Below, piece by piece: positions 36,491 to 48,629 of a stretch of 64,000 nucleotides of DNA. The translations under genes and the position numbers were made by a program. Every line of letters starts with the position of its first letter. Position 1 is the stretch's first letter. The stretch lies in NCBI RefSeq assembly GCF_008831285.2, contig NC_045146.1, forward strand, positions 21,507,149 to 21,571,148, in the 5' to 3' direction. The DNA is from Nymphaea colorata (lineage: Eukaryota; Streptophyta; Magnoliopsida; Nymphaeales; Nymphaeaceae). The notes under the pieces are model-generated. The model ran no database searches and was not told the DNA's origin. It was given only the letters and a program-made list of their open reading frames with translations.

Positions 36491-39137
36491 TTGCCTAGAT
36501 GTTCAAGCATGTGGGAAGGGTACTTACAGATTCACAGGGAACAGAGGACAAACAGGTTGTCACTTCTCTGGCTGCGATATGATACTTAGTTGTGACTTTT
36601 TCTGTAATCCAGCAGCTTCTGATAAGTATCGACAACTTGTCATCGTCATTCCCCATCGATCGTCATCCATCTATCTTAGTTACTTTTTAATTTTGCTGCT
36701 GAGTCAACCCTTTCACAAGAAACCTGGCTACCACCAGTCGATATCCAGACCATCCTATTCCTATATATAATATTCCACCAGGAGCACCGACAGGCGGTAT
36801 CGGAATAAAATGAAGTAGCGCAGGTGTTTAACTTAACTACAGCAAATATGGGAAAGTTGGTGCGTGCATAGACGAGGCTTGTGGGGAGCACAAGCTTGAG
36901 GAGACTTCCATATAGTGGGAGAGTGTGGCGGCCACATGCGCAGTCCTACAGGAATAAATAAAAGAAAGAAACAGCTTTAATTAAAAAATTGCATGCTGCC
37001 GACACTGGATACGAATGATACTCTTTGGAAATTAATTATAGAGTATTATGTAATGGAGATTTTGATTGCGCGAGTTGAATTCTTGGAAAGATATTCTTTC
37101 AGGGACTGGTGCAGCCACATATCTAAAAATTATATAATTTGCAGATCTTTGCTCATCTTTTTTAATGTCAGTGTCATAGAGTCGCTTTTCTTTTCTTCGA
37201 ACAGGAAGCTTTTGAAAGTACACCGAGGGTTTGGTAGTATATGATAATGAACAAACTCAGCCTGCGCTCACTGTTGGTAGAAAAACAAATCTAACATTTT
37301 TACGCTTTTATCATTAGTATAAATTGAAGCAATGAGGTATGGTGATCAATCTGATCAGGCTGTCCTTTGTCTGTTTATGTTTTTCCATCGACCTTAACCT
37401 ATATCCGGCACTACTTAGTAACTTTGTATGATCTTGAAGATCAATAAAAGAAAATTATCGTGTTTTTCAGATCATTTTAGATCATAAAGTGTTAATTTTG
37501 TCACTGTCGACTAATTGAATGCGAGAAACACAAGGACCTGCATGTTATCTAAACAAGTTAAGATCATCCTTCATTATCACCACATTCTTATGTACGCTAA
37601 TCAAATTTTTGCTTACGTCCGGGTTTTCGCTGTAAAAATCTCATTATACCCTGAAGCTGATCTGTGCAAACTCATTTATGCGGTTTGTAAAAATTGAGCA
37701 CATACCAGACACAAGTAGTTGAAGCTTAATCCAAGTTCGTGTATGTATTAAGTTCAGGAAAGTAGCGCTGAACCAGATCCAAATGTAACTAAATTCAATG
37801 AACAGAGAATGATCATATAAAATTATCTGTCGAAAAATCACAATTAAGCTATTCGCCGGAGCTTATCTCACTTAGGATTCCTTTTTCTCAGTATATTCTG
37901 CATTCGTTACGACCTTGTGCTCTTTATATGGTATTCAGATCCAACCACGACCAAGGCTGAAGCGCTAATTGTAAAGGCGTCCAAGGATCACGTTTTACCC
38001 GGGCCAAGCTCGTATTATTTCTGTCATTTTCCGTGTTTGGATCCAAAAAGTCAGGGATTTGGAGTAATGGCCTTCTTATATTGGGGGAAATATTATTTTC
38101 AAGCCATATTTTAGTTTTGCTTATAATAAAAAAAAAATTTGTTATTTATCTATAAAAATCCACACTTTCCATGAAAACTGTCAAATGAGAACATAAAGTG
38201 AATTTGTGTTAACTCGAGAAAAAAAACCAGTCATTGCAAATTTCCTTTTAAACACCCTCTATGACTAAATCACACTCTTAAAGTTCAGCTAATGTGTTCT
38301 GTTCTTAAACTTAGAAGAACTCTCCTTGAGGCCCGTATTTCCCAGATTTTATGAAGGGAGGCCTTTACAGAGAAAATCGCAAAACTTAGTTTTTTTTTTA
38401 AATTATAAACAGTAGATACGCCTAAAATAGGAAATTTCCTTGTATCTGGCCGACCACTTTATTAATGAGATGCTTGGGTTTCTCTATAGCATGACCATCC
38501 AAACCCCAGGTTCGGGTCTAGTACCTATTAATTCAAAATGGGAGATGGGCTATTAGTGAAATCCAACGGACGTGTATCAATCCAGTACCACTATGTGCTC
38601 GCCCTTTTATTGTATTTCAGAAAATAAAGTTAAAGGCTCCTATTTCAAGTACCATAGTTTAGACATGTGCCTAGTGATGCAAGATAATGCGGGGAGACAT
38701 AACATATCTGGATCTACCGGTAGGAAAGAAAATTTTACGAAAGAAAGTTTTAGTATTACCTATCAAAATTTCAAGAAAAAAGGCGTATTGAACGTTTTCA
38801 ATATATACCTTTTATTTTTCAAAACTTCAAGGGAGACCAAGGCCCCACCTGCCCTCTCGCCTCTTTTTCTCGATTCTCTGAGCAATGTTATATATTAGTA
38901 TATTCAAATAAAAACAAAAAAAAGGGATGAAGAAGATAGGCGACAAATTGGACAGAAGACCATGGGCAGTCAGCATTAAAACAGTGAGGTTTCGAATACA
39001 GCAGCAGAATATTTACAGATGCTTGATTGGTAGGCAAAACACACCCCTTTATCAGCTCAATTTACGTAAGAAGTTCGATCCGATTTCCTTCCAAAGCCAC
39101 AACCAATGTGTAACCGCTTACTGTCGCCATGACTGCT

Positions 39138-40944
39138 TCAGTGATCTGATGGTTGAATCCTACTCTGGGAAAGAAGCAGGTCTTTCATGGCCTTGTAGCT
39201 ACGAAGTTCTTCCAGTGCATCAGAAGCCTTCCGGGAGATGAGAAACCCAGATGCTCCAATGTCATTAAGGTCACCACCATCAAACTCAGATCTAGATGCC
39301 TGAGAATAGTAGCTGCGATCTTGCCGAAGAGGTGGCGCGGTCCTTAGCATGTGTACAAGCATGCCAACAGCCGCATCTTGTGACTTTCTTGCTGGAAGGA
39401 AGACTTGTGCAGGATCTGAAGATTCTTTACTGTCAGCACTCCTGCAGAAGGGCATTCCCTTTCTTAATACAATTGAATTACATGAAAACCAACCAAAACA
39501 ATGGTGCAAGCATGCAAACATTTCATGCATAACTTTGTAGGTTTATCCTGCTCTCTCTCTTTTTCCATCGTGAGTTAATATGCATGTTGGAATGTCACTT
39601 AAAAAAGTCTAGTTTTGCATTGAAAATTGTAAGAGATCTTCAAATACTTATAAAAAAAGTTCTCAAGTGATTGGTTGTCCTGGCTGGTACCTAAATTGCT
39701 AGAAGGCAGGTTGGGATTCATCGGACCAGAGGCCCAAGACCGGTGCACAAGTGGGCTCGGTTGCTACATTTGGACCTGAGGTCTCATACGCATAGGCGCA
39801 TGTGCCTTAAGGGGGTGGATTGTTATGTCTCACTTTGACAAGTTTAGTCATGTATTGAAGATGGTGAGAAATCTTCTATGGCTTATAAACATGGTTGTTA
39901 AGTGATTGGTTATCCTGATTCTTTTTTTTTTTTCAAGTTGAAACCGAAACTGCATGGATGCGAGTTGGGATCCATTAGACCAGGGACCCCAGCTTGGTGA
40001 GAGAATGGGTAGGTTGTTACAAACCCTCTTGATAAGTCTTCCAAAGATTTCTCACAATCTTACACACAGGACTAAGCGTTACAATCCACCCCTTGTAGGG
40101 GCCATTTGGGAACAATAACATTATATTGCTATCTCATACATCTAATTCAAAAATCGGTTAGATTCATTGTACACTTAGAAAAGTATTCTATCAATCTGCC
40201 CCACTTTTGGGGCAAATGCATGGAACAATAATACACTGTTACTGCTCCTAAACAACCCCTTAAGGCACATGCATAGATGCATGTGGGATCTCAGGTATGA
40301 GTATTGAACTCTTTGATACCAACTCTCACATTGAGCTTAGGCTCTTGTTTGATGGATCCCAACCCGCTTCTAGCAACTTCAATTGCAACCCTAAAAAAAC
40401 TACGAACCAAGACAATCAATCACTTAACAGCCTCTTTCATAAACTTTTAAAGGTCTCTACAATCTTCAATAAACTTTTCAAAGTGGGGCATTACACATGT
40501 TCTATTGAAGATATTACTAAATACACAGTATATTGCAATTTCCAGCTTATAGTCATGAAGAAATCTGAAAATCATGGATCAAATTAAAGGCAAGAGCAAA
40601 ATTACTAGGAATTAGTTTAAGAGCATGAAACCGGATAAGATATTTTACAACTTCATGGTGAAGAGAAGAGAGACACATCTAAGGTGGAAGGAGGTTGTGA
40701 ATCAGTCTATTCCCTAGCTAACCAAACCCCTTGTTCTCCAATGATGCCTATACAGAGACAAAAGAGCAGGGCCCTCTAGAGCATTACTAATGCTTTTCCA
40801 CTTCTGTCCCATTTGAAATGACGTTCCTCATACGTAAGGACCAAAGGAGTTGAACCATCCCAAAAAAAAAAACCAAATTGAAATAAATTTTAAAATAAAC
40901 CTGTTAACCCAGGTTGGAGGAAAATGCAGCGAGAGAGTAGTCTA

Positions 40945-40996
<52 letters not shown>

Positions 40997-43791
40997 AAGA
41001 CAGGACTAAAGCTATGGACAGCTTAAAAAGAAGCAGTTTAAGAAGAAAAAAAAAGTCATAAAACTATATAAAAGAATATGAATCACTGAATGAAAGCAAC
41101 TTAAAAATATATTGCCACTGACAAAAAAATACAACAGACAAGAAATTATCAGGAGAACAAGCAGTGAACTGCCATATATATCGGCCTCTATAGGTCAGGA
41201 AAAGCACAATTGATGTACAAGAAAATAAAATGACATTAACCACAAAAAAGAATCAATTTTAAAGAGACATTCCAAAGAAAATAACAAAGTTACAGAATGC
41301 TAATAAATGTGTTTTTCCATACAAAGACTGGTCCCTTTTCTTAGATGAAGCCTCAAAAATTTGAAAGGTCAACTAAATTCAAAAAGACAAAATTCAGATT
41401 ATTTGTGAGGGTAGTATCAGAGAAGGATTGGATTTGGCCATGAAGTTCACTGTTGATTATCTAACACTTCTGTTCTATGCTGTAAAATCAGACAAAGTTG
41501 TGTATGCATCTTATGTGGCAATGTGGAACATTGTCTTGAATTTTACTCCATTTAGTAAGCATAGATGAGGACCTAGAAAATTGATCCACGGCAACAAGTT
41601 GTCAGGAATGGTGTCATCCAGCAGCTCAACACGCATTGTATGTTACTCATATAAAAATGTACCGCAGGAAGCTCGCAAACATATACATGAAGTGTCAGTG
41701 TTACTTGCAAAGTCTATCTATATGCTAATGTTGGCCTTTCTATTAACATGCAAATGCAACTTAGATTAAAAAAAACAAGGATTGAGGACTACCTTTTCGG
41801 AGAATCTGACACATCAACATCATCCACAGCAAATGGACATGAAAAATCATAATCATCTAGCTCATCTTGGAAAGATACCCTGCTTGAGCTCCTTGAAAAT
41901 CCAATGCGTGGTGAGCTGCTGGAAGACACCATTCCTGAGAACCGACCAGAATCATCTCTGCAATCTTTGAGCACCTGAGGAAGAGAAGCAGACACAGGTT
42001 GAACAGGCAAAATTATGTAAAACAATTTCAAAATGGTGCAGAATACTAGCTTTTCATTAGAGCAAATACCATTACCTTTGAACCAGAGTATATATGCAGG
42101 TTTGTGGTGCCTGGGTAAAATTCCCCTGGTTTTAGAGAATCCAGCTTCCTGAAGCTTTTACTTTCAGAATATTCCTGATATCCTAAATTGTTGCCAATGG
42201 AAGCCCTACTGCTATCGTCCTGAGAGAAACTCTCGGGCTTCGAAAACTTAGGGGATGGAGGTGGGAGAGGAAACCTGTTTGATTCAGACGAGCTTGAGGT
42301 TGGATATCCTGGACTTCGACCAGACAAAGGCTGAGGAATGCTCACAGGAGCACTTTCAAAACGTCTACGAGAATCACGAGACAATAATAGATTACGACCA
42401 GATGAATTTGTTGGTGGAGATGGGGAAGAAGATGGTGAAAATGGAGGTGAGGGCCAGTACTCATCTGTATTCACAACCTTCTTATGAGCTAAAGATCTAC
42501 TACTAAATGATGAAGATCGTTGGGCATTCATTTGTGAGCTTATAGGAGGGGAATTACCTATCAGATGATGATTATGATATCTGTTTTGATGCATATATAA
42601 ACTTGAAGGTGAAACATTAGCATCTGATGATGTGGACGGTGAGGGGGATGTAGCAAGAGGATTTGATGGGGATGAGCTTGTGTGGGTATATGGGGCAGCT
42701 CTATGAAGACCACTTGTCCAACTATGAGGACGCTGAAATGGGGCAGAAGAAGGTGACTTGAACTGTTGTACTGGAAAAGAAGTGGCTCGACCAGATCTAT
42801 CCATAGATTGAGCAGGTGATCCAGATGAGAATATCTTCAGAGGATCGGCAGCAGGACTACCAACATAGTCTACTATTATCTGTGGTGCTATCAGTGTGGA
42901 AGACTCAATATTCAAATCTGAGAGGCATGTGCGGTACCATACAGATGCATTGAGCTGACCAAAAGGTGTCTCTAAAGGGGAGAAATTGAACAGCTTCATT
43001 AACTCCTCTTCTGTGCGTGAAAAAGGTTCTGAAAAGGACGAAACTTTGTAGCTAAGATTAAAATTGCTGACATTGTTTGTGGTGTTAAGCATTCGAAAAA
43101 GTCCATAGGCAGGCAGGAGTCTTGAAGTCGCATAGATGGAACGCAAACTTATAGTTAGCCTCTTATACATCCGCTTAATGACAGGGTGTCCATCAATAGA
43201 ATGTGTGGACATCTGTGGCGATCCAACCTCAATCCCTCCAGTATTACTCCGTCCACTAGTGCTTCCGTCTTCATACTTTGCATTTCCACCACCTGCCCTT
43301 ATCTTACCCAATGAAAAATTCCTAGTGCTTCCCCTTAGAGATTCACACTGAAGAACCCATCTCTCTATGATTGTCTGCTTGCTTGTTCTTGATGAAGTAA
43401 TATTATCACTTCCAACGCCCCAGGAATTCAGAGGCTGCCCCCTAGGAGAGGACACACCCACAGAGTTCTGCTTCAATAGTCGTCCAACACCCAAACTAGA
43501 GCCTTCCCCTTCTGATCCTGTTTCCTGAACAAGAATTACATCTAAGACCAGTGGACCTCCAACATTCTTGTACCACATATTCATGCACTCTGCAGCCATT
43601 AAACATTCTCCAACGGCCAGACTGAACCATTTGTCCCTCCGCTTTGAACGGGAAGAGCCTGACACGCAATGGTCAGTGTTCTGATATTGAGAACGTATAC
43701 AAGGGATCCTCGATTCCAGTATTATTTGCAGGCTTTTCAAGTAAAACTCGGAAATGATCTGCTCTGCTTTACCCGAGTCTGAATGCGCCAT
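39138..43791 (-). CDS. ATG13: Autophagy-related protein 13
   Basis: Regulatory subunit of the ATG1-ATG13 kinase complex that starts autophagosome formation and is controlled by TOR phosphorylation (family knowledge). Three coding exons join in phase: 42076-43791, 41793-41974 and 39138-39441, giving 733 residues. Start at MAHSDSGKAEQ; upstream the frame continues without another ATG. The HORMA domain spans about residues 5-310, including DKWFSLAVGECLMAAE and YATSRLLPAYGLFRML. A long Ser/Pro-rich disordered region follows, with SSSSSPRIGFSRSSSRVSF in exon 3. The conserved plant ATG13 tail is in the last exon (AAVGMLVHMLRTAPPLRQD, SGFLISRKASDALEELRSYK). It is longer than the roughly 600-residue Arabidopsis proteins as I remember them. 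Intron 2 of the coding part (39442-41792) is filled with repeats. Confidence 0.93.
39590..40500. repeat. Three-copy repeat family in the ATG13 intron (two direct, one inverted)
   Basis: Segments at about 39600-39785 and 39830-40020 (plus) share AAGTGATTGGTT, then GGTTGGGATTCATCGGACCAGA-like text. The reverse complement at about 40290-40500 carries TTAAGTGATTGATTGTC and GGGTTGGGATCCATCA. The copies are diverged. A MITE (40097-40261) lies between the second and third. Element class unresolved. Confidence 0.55.
40097..40261. mobile_element. MITE copy 1 (165 bp) in the ATG13 intron
   Basis: Imperfect terminal inverted repeats: AGGGGCCATTTGGGAACAAT at the left against the complement of ACTGCTCCTAAACAACCCCT at the right. 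No coding capacity. The related 165-bp element at 45791-45955 has the same terminal design and internal text (AACAATAACATATTGCTA-like). Confidence 0.6.
40946..40993. repeat. (AT)n microsatellite in the ATG13 intron
   Basis: About 48 bp of uninterrupted AT dinucleotides. Confidence 0.93.
41602..41638 (+). repeat. Inverted copy of an ATG13 exon segment inside the adjacent intron
   Basis: The plus strand here matches the coding strand of ATG13 exon 3 (41902-41938, minus strand) at 35 of 37 positions, including GTGTC, CCAGCAGCTCA and CACGCATTG. It lies 155 bp beyond the exon 3 donor, in opposite orientation to the gene. Confidence 0.85.
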
Positions 43792-44354
43792 AACGTGCAA
43801 TTGTGTGATGTCTATCAATTATAACCAATGGAACTAAAAGGTTGACGATGGACGGATATACCTATGATACCCAAACCATAAAAAGGGGTGGAGACCAAAT
43901 GAAGCAGCTGAATTCAAAACATAATTTCTATTAGCGCCTACTTTCAACAGCTATCCAAATAAAACTTCGTCCCACATTCTTTAATAACTCCCAGTAACGC
44001 AAAGTTTCAGTGCCAATCCCCGAAAACGTAAGTCGTGATAAAGAGTTCCAAATTCAGTACGCCGAAACCAGCATCACCATGAAAAGGAATTCCTTAGATC
44101 ATGCCCCCCGTTTGTCACAGCGAAAGATGATTTGAAATCCGAAAAATACCTGCTAGAAATCCGTGGACGAGTTGCAACATTAAACGACCGGGATCCAAAA
44201 ACACGGAATTTTGGGGGAACCTCAAAAGTGACAACCAGAATTTCAAATTCTCAGGTCAACCCTCTTAAAATCGTAGCAGAACGAATCATATAGCAAAACT
44301 AAGAGAAAAGGAAATCAATAAGGAAATGAAGAAACGAAATCACGTCGACCTTAC

Positions 44355-44694
44355 CTGAAGAAAAGAATTCCAAAAACAGGAAAAGGAAACGCACAAGACC
44401 AGAAACCCCACACTTCGGGTTGATCAGAAGGCCCACCAGTCGCGATCGGAGACCGGACCAGCGGTCCCAGGGGCCGGCGGTTTTCGTCCGGTCAGCGCGG
44501 CCTCCTTCACTCCGAGAAGCGATCTCCGGTTCACGGAATCCGGTGCGCCGGCGTATCTCATGGCACCCCGATTTAATCGCACCAGTTGCCGCCCCCAGCC
44601 ACTCTCCCCTTTCACGGCTTCTCGAAATCCAATGGGCGACGAGATTAGAGGTGTGATCCGACCACCCCCTCTCCCTCAGGCGTGCCGCAGACAC
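44355..44694 (-). other. Probable ATG13 5' untranslated exon
   Basis: A strong donor (CTTCAG then GTAAGG; exon edge at 44355) lies about 560 bp upstream of the ATG13 start, in a GC-rich segment of minus-strand leader character. The 5' boundary is approximate. The overlapping 131-codon minus frame shows no family motif and is probably not translated. Confidence 0.45.
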
Positions 44695-45790
44695 ATTGTT
44701 CTCCCTCTATCTCTAGCTTTACCAGAAGTGGAAGGAAAACGTGACGTCACGATCACACGAACAACTCAGAGCAGTTGGATCTGAGCCGTTGATTTTGATG
44801 GAGAACGTGCAAGGAAGGAAGCGTGGGGAATTTGAATCAGCCAAATATGCGTAAACAAATCCAATTCTGATCAAAATTACGGCCACTTTTAATCCTGACT
44901 TATTAGCGCAACTCGACGGTAAGGTAATTCAGATTAAAAGAATTTAACTGAGAACATTAGTTTGCATTCTATCCAAATAGAAATGTTAATGAATTCAATT
45001 CAAATTGGATCTTATTTATCAAATATTCACATATTTGGATTCATAATCTGAATCTGACTTTAAATGCAAAGCTGAATTTAAACCACATTCTGATAGGCTA
45101 AAAACTGATTTCAAAATATATGGGTATTGGGTATAGGATATCTATTTAAAATTGATTCTGAATCTAAAATCGGATACTTGTCTGAAATCGAATATGAATA
45201 GGATTGAATGTAATTGCTTAAATTCGGATCAAATTTCTTAGTTGGATGTTAAATTTTTTCTACGTCCAACTTTTCTCCAGCAATTCAATGGGATATTCAA
45301 TCTGAATATAATCAATTGACATCTAGACGTATCTAACAAATCCAAATCCTAACCAACTTTTTGGGTTTGTCGTGAAATATGAACGCATGCTCCGATGTGC
45401 ACTTCTGCAACCTAGAAACTTAAAATTTGAACCTGATGTGAGTGTGGAATCAGTTAAGGTTCCGCTCTAATTACTTCATGATCCGATTCCAAATGCAATT
45501 GCGTAAAAGCCATGTAAATTGAATTTGGAGGATACCAAATATGGCCGAAAAGGTTCGAAACTTCAGGAAGTCATTGATAATATTTTCTGAATCCTTTGAA
45601 CGAAAAAGGATGTTTGCGGGTCTATTTAATCAAAACAATCCTACCATATTCATACAATCAAATATGTCCTTATTAAATTGATATCAATTTTGTATGTGAC
45701 ACAACTAATAATAATTGTGCTTCATTCATCGTATGCTTATCTTATGTCTAAAACGAAGGTAGCTTCCAGCTTTCATGTACATATAATAAG

Positions 45791-45955
45791 AGGTCGTTTG
45801 GTAACAATAACATATTGCTACTATCCCATGAATCTACCATAACAAATGATGCTGATTCATAAAACATTATAAAAGATACTATTCTATGAACCTATCTTAT
45901 TTTTTTAGATAGATTCATTGGATAATAGCAGTATGTTGCTGTTGTCAAACAGTTC
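45791..45955. mobile_element. MITE copy 2 (165 bp)
   Basis: The left end, AGGTCGTTTGGTAACAATAA, pairs imperfectly with the complement of the right end, TTGCTGTTGTCAAACAGTT. The inverted match runs about 46 bp, through CCATGAATCTA and TAGATTCATTGG. Same length and terminal design as 40097-40261. Confidence 0.65.
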
Positions 45956-46803
45956 ATAAAAATAACAAAAACATCTATTGTGCCATGAATTTTTTAGTGC
46001 CTTTAATTTCTGCACCACTTTTGACTACGTTGAAACTTTGCGTCGTTAAAACCCAAAAATGCTTTCAAAGTTGAAAAAACCAGAAAAAGGAGTAGAGAGA
46101 CCTACCTTATCCAGTTTCGGAATTCTTATGCTTTTTAAGTTCAAATTTTTACATAAAAAGACATTGATAATATGCATGAAGTCAATAGGTCAATAGTATG
46201 CGATAGGAAGCTGCACCGCCCAAACACAAAAAACGTACAGTCGCATGACAGCATGTGAAAATATATTGACCTTCTACCATAGGATCAAATTACCATACAC
46301 TAGTGATCTTGTGAATTTGGATGCCACATTTCAGATCTACCAAGTGTTTCGAATAATTTATTTATCATTTTCGTATGGTTTAAGCACCTTTACTACTACT
46401 TTGTCATGCTAAGAAAATAAATGAAAGGGAATGGTGCATAACGACATTATTGACGTGCCTCTAAGCATAGGTAAATAAATGACAAGTTGTAATATTACAC
46501 GAAAAGGTTTATGAAACATGGGCAATGCTTATGAAAATAAATGACAAATTATATTGCATTCAAGAGTTTGCTGAATATGGGCAGTGCTAAATATGAGCAC
46601 TAACTGTGTGCACTAACAATTACCAATAGATATATGCAGAGAAATTTTTCCAAATGATTGTACAGTAGTTGTCTATTGAGTTAATATCTTCTCTTGTTTT
46701 TCTTCCACACATGAATAAAAGTTTCTCCTTTTTTTTTTTTGAAAAGGCATGGCCCCTTGAGGCATGCATCGGCTTTTGGCCTAGGAATCTCATGGGGTTT
46801 GGA

Positions 46804-47207
46804 TAGGGCTGTACAACTTGGGCCAATTTGAGCTCGACTCAAACTCACTTGATGAGGTTCAACTCGTTTGTAAACAAGTTGAGCTCAAGCTTAACTGAAA
46901 ACTTGAGTTTATAAATGTGTCGAGTACAAATTATATAAAATTCGACTCGATTAAACTCGAGTAAAGCTCGTTTAATATAGGTTATCCTTTTTTTTTTTTC
47001 ATAATTTCCAAAACTTAAAACCAAGAGAAAACATTAAGTCAAATGGGGAGTTTGGTAAAATGGGTTTAAACTAAACTAATGGAGCTCAAGCCAAGCCTCG
47101 GTCTATGGAGTCAATCTCGAGCTGACCTTGTATAGCTTGACTCAAGTTTGAGCCCATCAATATTTGAGTCAAGTCAAGTCGAACGACTCAGCTCATGTAT
47201 AACCCTA
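46804..47207. mobile_element. Nonautonomous inverted-repeat element, possibly hAT-like
   Basis: Ends TAGGGCTGTACAAC and GTATAACCCTA are inverted repeats with few mismatches. The flanks carry TTTGGA on both sides, an imperfect 8-bp duplication (GGTTTGGA and CTTTTGGA). The interior is rich in AGCTCGA/CAAGTTGAG motifs and has no coding capacity. The TAGGG terminus and 8-bp duplication fit the hAT superfamily, but the duplication is not exact. Confidence 0.5.
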
Positions 47208-47918
47208 CTTTTGGATTTCAATTGTTTTCATGATAACCGAACTCCTTGGAACTAACAACCTTCTTTGTTGTTGTCAGCAGTTTTTATCAATGAGTTTTTT
47301 TTTTATCGATTAATATGAATAGTATTTAAGATGATGAGTGCATGCACATTCTTACATTCGGTCCCTCTCATTTTCTCTCTCTTCGTTTGAGTGTGTGTGA
47401 CACGCATTGAGTAAAACTAGAGCTAGTGCATTTAATCTATAGGAATATAAGACAAACTGGGAAAACTGTATGGTCTTGCTCTCTTGCGTAGGGATTGAGC
47501 AAGATTACTTTTTACGAGTGGGTAAAAGAGCTCATGGACCACTCACTACCTTTTAATGTCCAGCAAAAGGTAACAAATAATCAATGCATCAACAAATCGA
47601 TAAACAACTAAAAGGACTCCAGAACTACCAAAGTATACGAATCTTGAAGAAAGGGAATGAAACAAAAACAATAAATTAGAAACGAAGAAAAACTTTGCCT
47701 TTATCAGTAACTTCTTTCTGCAGAGAAACAAAAGGCCACGTCGATGGCTTCACGCAAAACCAAGAAAGCCTCACGACTTCATGACATGAGAGGAAAAATC
47801 CGAAGATCAAAAACTCCTTCCCATGATAGGAAGAAGACAGAAGCTGCAACAACTCTCAAAGGGGCAACGTAAATGGTTCTAAAGGTCTTCCAAATGACTG
47901 AAACACTGCCCTTCCTTC

Positions 47919-48425
47919 TCAGTTGGCCGGGACCGGGAGGGGCATCTCGGGGTCCGCTTCCGCGCGGCAGGTCGGGCAGGAAGCGTGGGAAGCGAGCCAC
48001 GCTTCGATGCATTTGACGTGGAAGCCGTGGCGGCAACTCGGCAGCACCCTGACGCGCTCGCCATCGGCGAACTCCGAGAGGCAGATGGCGCAGGCGGCGT
48101 CCACCCCGGCGAGCTCCGCCCCGGAAGAGTACACCAGCGTCGGTGGAGGCCGCCTCTGGAGAGCAACGCTGGTGGGGCCTTTTGCCTCTTCTCTCTGGTC
48201 AGCCTTCCACCAGCGGAAGAAGAAGCGAATGGTCCAGTTGATGGCAAGGCCGCAGACGAGAGCACACACGAGGAAGATGACGATGACGAAGATGTTGGAC
48301 TTGAAGTCCTTGGCGCCGGAGTAAGGCCACCAATTGCCGGAGGAGGTCGCCGTTGTGGGAGAGGGATGGTAGTTGGGAGGAGGGGCCGAGGAGACGAATG
48401 GTGGCTCGAGGAGAGGCCTTGTCAT
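47919..48425 (-). CDS. ATL-type RING-H2 E3 ubiquitin ligase
   Basis: 168 residues, intronless as usual for ATL genes. Start chosen at [11 protein letters not shown] (48425); the upstream in-frame ATG at 48485 would add a 20-residue extension unlike the family. One transmembrane segment is at about 43-70, ending in a GLAIN stretch like the ATL GLD motif, followed by basic residues. The RING-H2 finger spans 112-153, with ligands C112, C115, C131, H133, H136, C139, C150 and C153, and the ATL-typical proline P129 and tryptophan W143. It should pass ubiquitin from an E2 to unknown substrates at an internal or plasma membrane. Size and layout resemble ATL8/ATL80-type proteins; I could not assign an orthologue. 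Confidence 0.93.
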   Translation of the reverse strand: MTRPLLEPPFVSSAPPPNYHPSPTTATSSGNWWPYSGAKDFKSNIFVIVIFLVCALVCGLAINWTIRFFFRWWKADQREEAKGPTSVALQRRPPPTLVYSSGAELAGVDAACAICLSEFADGERVRVLPSCRHGFHVKCIEAWLASHASCPTCRAEADPEMPLPVPAN

Positions 48426-48610
48426 GGCTTTGTGTGGGGTGCACAATTTTGTTTCAGAGGAAGATGGAAACGAAAGAAGAAGCAAAACGCCGAAAGCTGT
48501 TTATCACTTCGATACTGCCGTGTCTATCCGAGAGAGAGAGCGCGGCACTGCTTTCTAGGTGGTAGTGGAAAATGAAAGCGCGAACGGAAGAGGAGGCTGG
48601 TGGCGGGGTT

Positions 48611-48620
48611 TCATTTATAG
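48611..48620 (-). promoter_or_regulatory. TATA box of the ATL gene
   Basis: The minus strand reads CTATAAATGA about 190 bp upstream of the start at 48425, implying a leader of roughly 160 nt that includes a short GA-rich run. Confidence 0.6.
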
Positions 48621-48629
48621 TGGGAGGGG

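Larger units (their letters stand above)
31925..39130. other. About 7 kb without a convincing gene
   Basis: AT-rich spacer. It contains a compound AC/CT/AT microsatellite (32764-32819), a GA run (about 33219-33238), two short tandem duplications (34566-34650 and 36376-36490), and a GC-rich patch near 33660-33750. A frame at 34758-35054 shows no family motif. No RNA gene seen. Confidence 0.5.
44800..47880. other. Repeat-rich spacer between ATG13 and the ATL gene
   Basis: No gene recognised. 44930-45560 is AT-rich sequence with many GGATT/GAATC-type short repeats, probably an old element. A 165-bp MITE lies at 45791-45955 and a 404-bp inverted-repeat element at 46804-47207. Confidence 0.55.

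Noticed and set aside
44299-44694. 131-codon minus frame in the ATG13 5' region as a separate gene
   Set aside because: It crosses a strong splice donor at 44355 and has no recognisable domain; a 5' untranslated exon explains it better.
47923-48575. Long plus-strand frames opposite the ATL gene (up to 196 codons)
   Set aside because: Antisense shadows of a GC-rich coding region; the RING-H2 ligands lie in the minus frame.
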